Assembly (NCBI RefSeq): GCF_046250185.1
Contig: NZ_CP176469.1
Length of the DNA: 64,000 nt
From: Litorimonas sp046250185
GTDB lineage: Bacteria > Pseudomonadota > Alphaproteobacteria > Caulobacterales > Maricaulaceae
Direction: 5' to 3' (one strand)
Shown piece by piece: positions 51,603-58,963 of this stretch (position 1 is its first letter; each line of letters begins with the position of its first letter). Under the pieces are notes generated by a model. The model worked only from the letters and a program-made list of their open reading frames with translations. It had not been told where the DNA came from and searched no databases. The translations under genes and the position numbers were made by a program.

Positions 51603-54557
51603 TTAGAACGTCTTGCGGACGCTGCCATACCAATAGCGGCCTCGGTTAGAGTGGAGGCTCACGAAATATCCGCGCGCAAATTCATCCGCGATTGGGGGCT
51701 TCTTATCGCCCACATTCCGTACACCAAACCGCAAACGAACATTGTCAAAGATACCGTAAGTTTCATCTTCAAATGTGTAGTCACCATACAGGTTGAGCGT
51801 TCTGAAAGCAGGGATTTCGAGGAAGTCATAATCCGACCCAGTTACAGACGTATCACGGACATCGCCGACATATTTATAGAAAGCGCCAAGACCCCACGCG
51901 CCTTTATCCCAACGCAAAGATCCTGTGTAACGCCATTCCGGATTGCCATTTTCCTTGATCAAGTTCTCTTGACCGACAACATCGACCAGTGAATTTAATT
52001 CACCACTATTAACAGCGTCAATCAATGCCTGACCTTCAGCTGACGGGCTCTGGAAAAACTCGCGGATTTGCGCGGCATTTGCACTGATTTTAAAACGCCC
52101 GAAGTCAGTATCAAAATCAAGCTGACCTCCGATGTCTAGACCCTCAGACGTGCGCGGATTGAGGTTTCTAAATCTCTGGCTGACCTCGACAATTTCGCCT
52201 GCCCCCGATGGATCAAGCCCAACGGATGTAAACAGATCGGCCAGATCTGCATCCGGCGTTGCGCGAACAACATTGGGATTAGAACTGCCTTGAAGACGCA
52301 GGGCGTAGTCCAATGAAATTTCATTTTGATCAGAGAATAGACCCACAATATCTGTTTGCTCAATTCTCCACCAATCAGCGGTCAGAGTTAAATAATCTGA
52401 CAACTCAAACGTCGCACCAATAGAGAAGTTTTTATTGGATTCAGGTTTCAAGTCAGGGCCACCGCCGCGCGCGCCCTCGACGCCCACACTATCGCAGTTA
52501 TCATCACTCGTGAAATTCCGATCGCCAGCATCTAGCGCGATCGCCTCACATAAAATCCAGTCTTCGCGGCCAGTATTAACACGCCGGATTTCTGTGGCAT
52601 TGATCTGCTCCAAATTGGGCGCCCTGAAACCTTCAGCATAGGCGCCTCTGATTTGAAATTGCTCAATCGGGAACCAAGACGCCGCAATTTTCGGCTTCAA
52701 GACTGACCCTACATCGGAATAATTCTCCGCCCGCGCGGCAAGTTGCACGTCAAAAGAATGAACCAGAGGAATGTCCATGTCTTCACTGACCAGCGGAAGG
52801 GCGAGTTCTACGAAGGCCCCAAACACATCGCGTGATCCATTTGTATCGGGTGTTGGGCTCGTGCCCATAACATCTGACGGCAAGGTATTGCCTGTGACGC
52901 TGTCGGTGAATGTGATTGTTCCGTCCAGACGATCATCCCGATCATCCGTATAGGATTCGTGCCGCCACTCGACGCCAGCGGCCATACCAACGCCGCCAGC
53001 AGGCAGTGTGAATATCTCTGGATTTGAGAGTTTTGCATCCGCCAAGGTGAGAGTTGTTTTGCTATCGCGTTTGACGTCGACCAAGAAACTATCAATCGTG
53101 CTTTGCTGATTTAATCCGCTAGGTTCACTGAAATCGGCCGTGCTGCCGCCAGAGAAAACATTATAGGCGGAGCTATCTGTCCGCGCGATGGCCTCTTGGA
53201 ACAGTGTCAGACTAACCCGGTTTGTGCGGTCTTTTGTGGTCGCCTCAGAATGTAAAAATGCGGTTTCCCAATCCCAATCATTCCAGTCACCCCTAGCCCC
53301 ACCGAGCAAGCGGAAGCTGTCATTCTTGACTTTAATCTGACGCGGACCCGCATCAATAGGGCGCAGGCGGCCAATAGCAATCGCCTCACCGAATGGATTA
53401 TAAAAAGCTGTTTCGGGTACACTCACGCCGTAACGCTGACTCGTGATAATTTGGGCGGTTTCACGCTCGCGAAAATAGTCGGCATAATAATATGACGCCT
53501 CACCAAACAGCTCGATGCCGTTATCTAATTCGTGATTGACGAATGAGAAAATATTGTATCGATCTGTATCGCCAACAATGTCGCGATACCTTGCGCGGTC
53601 AAGGCGCAAATTCGCTAGGTTGCTGGTCGAGCCGCTATTATCCGCGCAAACGCCACCTGGTAAGTCAGGGCCGCGGCAGCCGTCGAATGTGTCAGGCTGA
53701 ATATGAAAGTCATTATCTCCGATTCCCGTAGCTTGACCACCCGAAACAGTGCGGAAGATGCCCCAGGGTGTGTCGAGGCTCGTATTGCGTAATTGTGTGT
53801 CGCCCTCGTAAATCGTGCCTTCAAAGAATGGGCGCAGGTCTTCTGTCGATGAATTGCGAAGGTCAGTTGCGGGCATGCCGTTGCGGAACATGACATTGCC
53901 GAAGATCGACACATTCGTGCGGCCTTCATTGAAATCCTTGCCCCATTTCACCGTCCCGCTGAGCTCATCAAGGCTCGTGCCTTCTGATGTCCCGTATTGG
54001 ATTTGCGTTTGCAGGCCGACATAGTCATCATCCAGTTGAGTATTGATAACCCCAGCCACAGCGTCTGATCCGTAAACGGCTGACGCGCCATCTCTTAGGA
54101 CTTCGAGTCGTTTAATCCCTGTCACTGGCAGCGCGTTCGAGTTGACTGAAACCACAGGCGTTTGGTTCACCGCTTGCGTTCCGGGATGGTTGACGAGCCG
54201 CCGCCCGTTTAGCAAGACCAAGGTATTCCCATCACCAACGCCCCGTAAATTCACTGATCCCACATCACCGCGTGCGCCGTTTACACCCGTGAAAGCGCCT
54301 TCAGTAAAGGTCACGTCGCCAAGCTGTGGAATGGCCGCCAAAAGCTCATCGCCACTGACCGCGCCTGTCAATTCAATATCGGTTTCGCTCAGTGATGTGA
54401 CGGGTAGAATGCCCGCAATACTAGAGCCTTTAATCTGTGTACCGACCACGACAACTTCGTCTACAGGGGACGAATTGTCTTGAGCTATGGCGTCTGAACT
54501 GACGCCAATGAGCGCGCTAGACAGCAGCAAATGTGATGCGATTGAGCGATATTTCAT
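51603..54557 (-). CDS. TonB-dependent outer-membrane receptor
   Basis: A 984-residue TonB-dependent transporter. The signal peptide ends near residue 25 (SDAIA), with a TonB-box-like VDEVVVVGTQ at 32-41. The plug domain has VNLRGVGDGNTLVLLNGRRLV and VLRDGASAVYGSDAVAGVIN. The large 22-strand barrel ends WYGSVRKTF. The long, oligopeptide/carbohydrate-type sequence suggests uptake of a bulky nutrient rather than a small siderophore. An AAGGGG SD precedes the ATG, and a TATACT -10 overlapping a palindrome lies 75 nt upstream. First structural gene of the D-amino-acid locus. Confidence 0.95.
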   Translation of the reverse strand: MKYRSIASHLLLSSALIGVSSDAIAQDNSSPVDEVVVVGTQIKGSSIAGILPVTSLSETDIELTGAVSGDELLAAIPQLGDVTFTEGAFTGVNGARGDVGSVNLRGVGDGNTLVLLNGRRLVNHPGTQAVNQTPVVSVNSNALPVTGIKRLEVLRDGASAVYGSDAVAGVINTQLDDDYVGLQTQIQYGTSEGTSLDELSGTVKWGKDFNEGRTNVSIFGNVMFRNGMPATDLRNSSTEDLRPFFEGTIYEGDTQLRNTSLDTPWGIFRTVSGGQATGIGDNDFHIQPDTFDGCRGPDLPGGVCADNSGSTSNLANLRLDRARYRDIVGDTDRYNIFSFVNHELDNGIELFGEASYYYADYFRERETAQIITSQRYGVSVPETAFYNPFGEAIAIGRLRPIDAGPRQIKVKNDSFRLLGGARGDWNDWDWETAFLHSEATTKDRTNRVSLTLFQEAIARTDSSAYNVFSGGSTADFSEPSGLNQQSTIDSFLVDVKRDSKTTLTLADAKLSNPEIFTLPAGGVGMAAGVEWRHESYTDDRDDRLDGTITFTDSVTGNTLPSDVMGTSPTPDTNGSRDVFGAFVELALPLVSEDMDIPLVHSFDVQLAARAENYSDVGSVLKPKIAASWFPIEQFQIRGAYAEGFRAPNLEQINATEIRRVNTGREDWILCEAIALDAGDRNFTSDDNCDSVGVEGARGGGPDLKPESNKNFSIGATFELSDYLTLTADWWRIEQTDIVGLFSDQNEISLDYALRLQGSSNPNVVRATPDADLADLFTSVGLDPSGAGEIVEVSQRFRNLNPRTSEGLDIGGQLDFDTDFGRFKISANAAQIREFFQSPSAEGQALIDAVNSGELNSLVDVVGQENLIKENGNPEWRYTGSLRWDKGAWGLGAFYKYVGDVRDTSVTGSDYDFLEIPAFRTLNLYGDYTFEDETYGIFDNVRLRFGVRNVGDKKPPIADEFARGYFVSLHSNRGRYWYGSVRKTF

Positions 54558-54631
54558 GATAGTCCCCTTTGTCTAATTTCTTCCAAACTGACCGATTCTG
54601 GTGGCGGTATCAAATAGCTATCATTTTCTTG

Positions 54632-54649
54632 AGTATAGACGCAGTCTAT
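54632..54649 (-). promoter_or_regulatory. Promoter -10 and overlapping palindrome for the TonB receptor
   Basis: ATAGAC-N3-GTCTAT, a perfect 6-bp palindrome at 54635-54649, overlaps TATACT (54632-54637 read on the minus strand), a near-consensus -10. A regulator bound here would control the operon directly; the LysR protein encoded just upstream is the obvious candidate. Confidence 0.5.
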
Positions 54650-54670
54650 GCATTTAGACATCGCAGCAAA

Positions 54671-55591
54671 TCATTTTACAAGCCGTTTATGATCCTTTCT
54701 TTGGCTAAACATATGCATCGCAGTCTGTAATTCCGCGATAAAATCAGTTTTGATTTTGGCGCCAGACATTTTTTGCCGCGTGATAACATCGACATTGATC
54801 GGAATAGGCGGCGAGAGGCGGCGGAATTGTAAGCCTGATGCGTCGCCTGACAAAGCCGTGACGGCGTCAATAATCGCCACTCCTGCGTTTTGTTTTACGA
54901 GCCGCTTGGCCAAGTGATAGGTTTCCACAATGATATGATTTTCAAGCGGCCCTTCAAACACATCTTCTAATCGACGGTTCAGAATTTGACCCAATACGCT
55001 CTTCCCGTTGAGCGTGATGAGCGGAAATTCACGCATGTCTTCCAGCGTTAAGGTCTCACTATCCGGCAGTTTCATCTCGGCGGGCGCGACACAGACGAAG
55101 CCAGTTTGGCCGATATTAACCGCTTCAATCCCAGGGTAATTCGGCGCGTCGAATACTAGCCCTATATCGACAGTTTCATCCAGCAAAGCCTTGGCCAGTT
55201 GGCTCCCATGGAGTGTTTCCGTCTCGATCACAACATCACTGCGGGCCCGCGAAAAAGCCGCCAGTGCAATAGGCCCAACTTCGAGTCCAAAGGCAGGCGT
55301 CATGGCAAATCGCAAATGCTTCCCTTTAGTCGTCTTCAGGCCGTAGGCAAAACGATTGAGGTCATTGAGTTGTTCGAGCAAGGGTTCGATCTTATCAAAC
55401 AGCAGCACCCCTTTCTCACTGGGGGTCAAGCGTCCCGCAATACGGTCAAATAAGGCAAAGCCGAGTTGATCTTCGGCATGTTTTAACACCTTACTGACGG
55501 TCGGCTGAGAGACATTCAGCGCCCTGGCTCCACCGCTCACAGACCCCGTCACATAAACCGCGTGAAAAATTTCGATATGGCGTAGTTTCAT
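54671..55591 (-). CDS. LysR-family transcriptional regulator
   Basis: A 306-residue LTTR. The N-terminal winged HTH spans residues 1-60 (MKLRHIEIFHAVYVTGSVSG, then LNVSQPTVSKVLKHAE as recognition helix). The periplasmic-binding-like effector domain follows. It lies directly upstream of, and in the same direction as, the TonB-receptor operon, so it probably controls it; a D-amino acid or breakdown product could be the inducer (inference). A dyad with an 11-nt spacer 24 nt before its ATG fits LTTR autoregulation. Confidence 0.93.
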   Translation of the reverse strand: MKLRHIEIFHAVYVTGSVSGGARALNVSQPTVSKVLKHAEDQLGFALFDRIAGRLTPSEKGVLLFDKIEPLLEQLNDLNRFAYGLKTTKGKHLRFAMTPAFGLEVGPIALAAFSRARSDVVIETETLHGSQLAKALLDETVDIGLVFDAPNYPGIEAVNIGQTGFVCVAPAEMKLPDSETLTLEDMREFPLITLNGKSVLGQILNRRLEDVFEGPLENHIIVETYHLAKRLVKQNAGVAIIDAVTALSGDASGLQFRRLSPPIPINVDVITRQKMSGAKIKTDFIAELQTAMHMFSQRKDHKRLVK

Positions 55592-55614
55592 ACAGCCATA
55601 ATTTCACTTCACCC

Positions 55615-55637
55615 ATAATAGCGTCAATGCTTATTAT
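55615..55637. promoter_or_regulatory. LTTR-like dyad before the LysR gene
   Basis: ATAATA-N11-TATTAT. The inner bases GC...GC extend the symmetry if one T is skipped. Position (24 nt before the ATG) and 11-nt spacing are typical of LysR autoregulatory sites. Confidence 0.45.
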
Positions 55638-55701
55638 TCCGCACTTGGTCATGCGTAGGACAAAGTGGCGTACATAATCACAGCTTTGATCGTCGATTTT
55701 T

Positions 55702-55745
55702 GGATAAGGGCTTGGTTTAGCCAAGCGGACATGTCGCCTCTGCCT
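55702..55745 (+). repeat. Dispersed intergenic repeat, copy 2
   Basis: GGA-T-AAGGGCTTGG onward through the GCTTGG-TTTAG-CCAAGC hairpin and CGCCTCTGCCT, matching the minus strand of 42319-42362 outside an 8-nt core (GGACATGT here, AGAGATAG there). Both copies keep an open frame reading AWFSQA(D/E)(M/I)(S/A)PLP, and both hold GGCTTGGTTTAG, which ends the desaturase gene. Confidence 0.7.
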
Positions 55746-56177
55746 TATTCAATTAATCATCAACGATTAAATGAATTAAACAGGACGGATAGGACAGCCC
55801 GCGAAGCCAGCATCCGTGACGGATACCGAATAGTTAGTTTTGTTTCTCACGAAAGTAGCTTCGCGGCGGTGTTTGTTGATCAGCGGCCAGTTGTTCGCAT
55901 CGAGACATTCCTTAGAATATCGAAATGATCGGCCCCGCTTAAAAAGGGTCACGCACGCGGTTGTCACTCCGGATACGCTTAACCACACCGTCCTCTGATC
56001 CAAAACCTGACGCGTTCCTGTCCCAAGATCAGAAGAACGGACGTGTTGTATCACACGGTTTGAAGGCGGGGATTAATCTGTTGAGATTTCTACTAATCCA
56101 CGAAAGCGGGCTGCCAGCCCTTAAGAATTTACGAATATTCCCCTGTAACATTATTTTCGCAGATCGAAGGGAAAGAG

Positions 56178-56705
56178 ATGATGACGAAAAGAACATTCTT
56201 TTTGATTGGATTGTGCCTCATTGCTCTAGGGCCAATCTCTATCGCAATAGAAACCTATCTTTTGCTCAGCAATGTTATTGCGAATGATGAAAGCGTCTAC
56301 GGCGCTTTATTTCGGTTTATAGCTATCCCATTGGCGTTAGGCGCGCTTTTATGGAAGCGCCTAAGATATATCGGAAGAGGTCAGCTATTTACTATCGGCT
56401 GTATTTTGGGGGCTCTCGCTTCGTTCCATATGGCGCTAATTTTTCAGCCCACATTGTCAGCCATAATCCCAAGCTGGGACCCCTTTGCGCCTCTCGTCAA
56501 CGAAGTGGCCATGTGGTCGCAATCAGGCGCTCAAAACGAGGGCTATTTCACATCGAAAATCAAGCTGGACCTGGCAGTTTTCAATTCCGCCGCTCTCGCT
56601 TTAGTAAGCTGGCCGTTAGTGGCCGCACTTTATTTGGGGACGTTAGACCCGCACTCCCCGAGTAAAATGAGACCCTTTGGCCGTATATTCAAATGCATCG
56701 CTTGA
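56178..56705 (+). CDS. Small integral membrane protein, unknown
   Basis: A 175-residue protein with about four hydrophobic helices (residues 7-30, 42-57, 71-90 and 131-153) and short loops. An AAGGGAAAGAG SD directly before ATG 56178 supports expression. The third loop is acidic/polar (WSQSGAQNEGYFTSKIK). No family is recognised; it is not similar to the transporters nearby. It is convergent with proA and stands alone after a gene-poor stretch. Confidence 0.7.
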   Translation: MMTKRTFFLIGLCLIALGPISIAIETYLLLSNVIANDESVYGALFRFIAIPLALGALLWKRLRYIGRGQLFTIGCILGALASFHMALIFQPTLSAIIPSWDPFAPLVNEVAMWSQSGAQNEGYFTSKIKLDLAVFNSAALALVSWPLVAALYLGTLDPHSPSKMRPFGRIFKCIA

Positions 56706-56749
56706 TTTGGGCGATAAAGCAATAATATGTGCGGCGAAAATAGTCTGGA

Positions 56750-58012
56750 TTAAGCGCGAATTTGTCCAGTGCCGTGGACGAGATATTTATAGCTTGTCAA
56801 CTGTTCCAATCCGACCGGGCCGCGGGCGTGCATTTTTCCAGTCGCTATACCGATCTCTGCGCCCATGCCGAATTCCCCGCCATCGGAAAATTGTGTCGAG
56901 GCATTGTGCATCACGACAGCGCTATCAATCGCCATCATAAATCGACGGGCGGCGGCGGCGTCTTCCGTTATGATCGCGTCTGTGTGTCCCGACGAATGAG
57001 TCGATACCCATGCAATCGCAGCATCTATATCATCAACGAGTTTAATTGACGCGATGGCGTCGAGATATTCTGTCGACCAGTCGTCAGCGCTCGCGGTTTT
57101 TAACCGAGGTTCGATCTTCACAGCATCCGCATCGCCCCGTAATTCACACCCTTCCATGGCGTCAACTAATTGGGGCAGCACCTCCGCCGCAATGCTTCGG
57201 TCTACCACAATGCTTTCCGTTGCACCGCAAATGCCTGTTCGGCGAAGTTTCGCGTTTCGGATCACGGTCAAGGCTTTCTGCACATCCGCCGCTTCGTGAA
57301 TATAGCTATGGCAGTTCCCATCAAGATGCAGGAGCGTTGGGACTTTGGCGGTATTACGCACGAGTTCGACGAGGCCTCGACCGCCTCTGGGAATAACTAA
57401 ATCGACATATTGATCGGCTTGTAACAGCGCCGCAACGGCTGAGCGGTCTGCCGTGCCCACGGTTTGCACCGCATAGGCTGGCAATCCGGCCGCCGTTAAA
57501 CCCGCTTGCATTGCGGTAACGATAATCGCAGTAGACTCTCGGCTCTCTGACCCACCCCGCAAGATGATGGCATTGCCAGATTTCAGACAAAGCGCGCTCG
57601 CATCTGCACCGACATTGGGTCGAGATTCGTAGATCATCCCGATCACGCCGATTGGCACAGCGACTTTTTCAATATTTAAGCCATTGGGTCGATCAAAATT
57701 TGCGAGTTTTCGTCCCACGGGATCTGGTAGTTCCGCAATGCTTTCCAAGGCACATGCCATGGCTTCAACCCGATCTTCTGTCAGTGTCAAACGGTCAATA
57801 AAGGCGTCCGGTTTTGTGTCCACAACCCCTGCCACATCTTTGGCATTGGCGGCAAGAAGCTCATTCATGCCTGCGCGCAAGGCTGTGGCGGCCTCCAAAA
57901 GGGCTGTATTCTTTTGCTCTGTTGTGGCCAAAGACAGCACTCTGGCCGCCGCTTTGGCCTGTTGTCCGAGCAAGTCGATATGGTCGTTCACATTGTCTTG
58001 CATGATCATCAT
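56750..58012 (-). CDS. proA: Glutamate-5-semialdehyde dehydrogenase (gamma-glutamyl phosphate reductase)
   Basis: A 420-residue ProA, reducing gamma-glutamyl phosphate to glutamate semialdehyde with NADPH, the second step of proline synthesis. VPIGVIGMIYESRPNV near 107, NAIILRGGSES, LVIPRGGRGLV, HLDGNCHSYIH and the catalytic-Cys segment RRTGICGATES are all canonical. Several in-frame ATGs cluster at the start; AGGA 8 nt before 58012 favours that one. proB is not adjacent; in many alphaproteobacteria obgE-proB-proA are together, so this is a separated copy. Confidence 0.96.
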   Translation of the reverse strand: MMIMQDNVNDHIDLLGQQAKAAARVLSLATTEQKNTALLEAATALRAGMNELLAANAKDVAGVVDTKPDAFIDRLTLTEDRVEAMACALESIAELPDPVGRKLANFDRPNGLNIEKVAVPIGVIGMIYESRPNVGADASALCLKSGNAIILRGGSESRESTAIIVTAMQAGLTAAGLPAYAVQTVGTADRSAVAALLQADQYVDLVIPRGGRGLVELVRNTAKVPTLLHLDGNCHSYIHEAADVQKALTVIRNAKLRRTGICGATESIVVDRSIAAEVLPQLVDAMEGCELRGDADAVKIEPRLKTASADDWSTEYLDAIASIKLVDDIDAAIAWVSTHSSGHTDAIITEDAAAARRFMMAIDSAVVMHNASTQFSDGGEFGMGAEIGIATGKMHARGPVGLEQLTSYKYLVHGTGQIRA

Positions 58013-58206
58013 GGTGAAAATCCTATTGCGTCTCAAAGCTCTATAGCGCGCTGGTCGGCAGCGTCGACCTTCGATTTAACGTATCCACTAACAGCAGTCA
58101 GCGTTTAAGACATCCAGTCCCTCTAATAAAGTCGCGTGGTGAGAGTTTATAGCCTGACGCATGAAAATCATAGACCTAACTGGCCTAGCTACGCTGGCAG
58201 ACGGCA

Positions 58207-58821
58207 TTAGTTTAGAAACTGATGATATAGCTCAATGGATTTGTGATATTGGCTTTCGAAGTGGCGCTTGGCCTGTGGCGAGAGTGTCTCGCCGCTAGGA
58301 TCTGTTTTCCAAAGGCGCCTGTTGCGATCTAGTGTGATGTTGAAGTGCGCTTCAACAAAATCTTGAACTTCGGCGTAGCGATCAAACAAAAAGACTTTAT
58401 CAATACGTAATTCATCATCAATGTGCGTGTATTTATATTGATCAATATAATGGTCAACCCGTGCCATAGTCATACCCTCTTGCCCCAATACGAAATGCTC
58501 TAAAGACGGGATATGCACCTCTTTGCGTAGTTGATTGTAAAGGCTGACAAGTTGATCCGCAGGATTTCTGAGAATAACAAATTTGAAAAAATCATCTATT
58601 TTCAAATACTGATCATACTCCGAAATATAGCTATGCGGATGACCCTCTTCGCCCCAGATAGACTTTTTGAAATATCCGTGAATCGTAAATCGATCATAAG
58701 CCAAGCGATCCCACGCCTCCTCTGGCTCGTCCTGCAAATATTTTCCCGCAATCGCAGATACCAAACTCGACCCGCCCGTCTTTGGAATATGAACAAAGAG
58801 GCTCTCATTGGGAAAGAACAT
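58207..58821 (-). CDS. Sulfotransferase family 2 protein
   Basis: A 204-residue PAPS-dependent sulfotransferase of the heparan-2-O/carbohydrate type. The 5'-phosphosulfate loop FVHIPKTGGSS lies at residues 9-19 and the 3'-phosphate segment FVILRNPADQLVSLYNQL near 80. The second half is helical. It probably sulfates a cell-surface glycan or similar acceptor; none is identifiable nearby. It is just downstream of the giant autotransporter on the same strand but beyond that gene's terminator, so it is expressed on its own. Confidence 0.87.
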   Translation of the reverse strand: MFFPNESLFVHIPKTGGSSLVSAIAGKYLQDEPEEAWDRLAYDRFTIHGYFKKSIWGEEGHPHSYISEYDQYLKIDDFFKFVILRNPADQLVSLYNQLRKEVHIPSLEHFVLGQEGMTMARVDHYIDQYKYTHIDDELRIDKVFLFDRYAEVQDFVEAHFNITLDRNRRLWKTDPSGETLSPQAKRHFESQYHKSIELYHQFLN

Positions 58822-58904
58822 GAATTAATTTTCCTGAGCAAATAGCTATATTCTCTTGGAGGCTTTGCAGAGTTTTACGCCGAGCGCTACATTCACTCAA
58901 CGCT

Positions 58905-58940
58905 AAAAAAGAAGCGGCCATGACACATCACGCCCGCTTC
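58905..58940 (-). terminator. Rho-independent terminator of the autotransporter gene
   Basis: On the minus strand, GAAGCGG (58934-58940) pairs with CCGCTTC (58911-58917) around a 16-nt loop and is followed by TTTTTT. It begins 24 nt after the stop codon. Confidence 0.75.
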
Positions 58941-58963
58941 AATCTTTCAAATTCTCGCTTTGT

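Larger units (their letters stand above)
55592..56177. other. 586-nt region without a supported gene
   Basis: Short frames on both strands (longest 92 codons) have no SD and no recognisable protein. The region holds the LysR dyad near 55615, the second copy of the dispersed repeat at 55702-55745, a cluster of TTAA words around 55755-55790 (spacings other than 7), and an AAGGG SD for the next gene near its right end. It may be decayed sequence. Confidence 0.5.

Noticed and set aside
55755..55785. CtrA boxes from three TTAA words
   Set aside because: Spacings are 10 and 5 nt, not 7.
55776..56054. 92-codon minus-strand ORF in the gene-poor gap
   Set aside because: No SD and no recognisable features; a competing plus-strand frame is equally open.
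58161..58295. 44-codon plus-strand ORF starting MKIIDLTGLA
   Set aside because: No SD, and half of it is antisense to the sulfotransferase gene.
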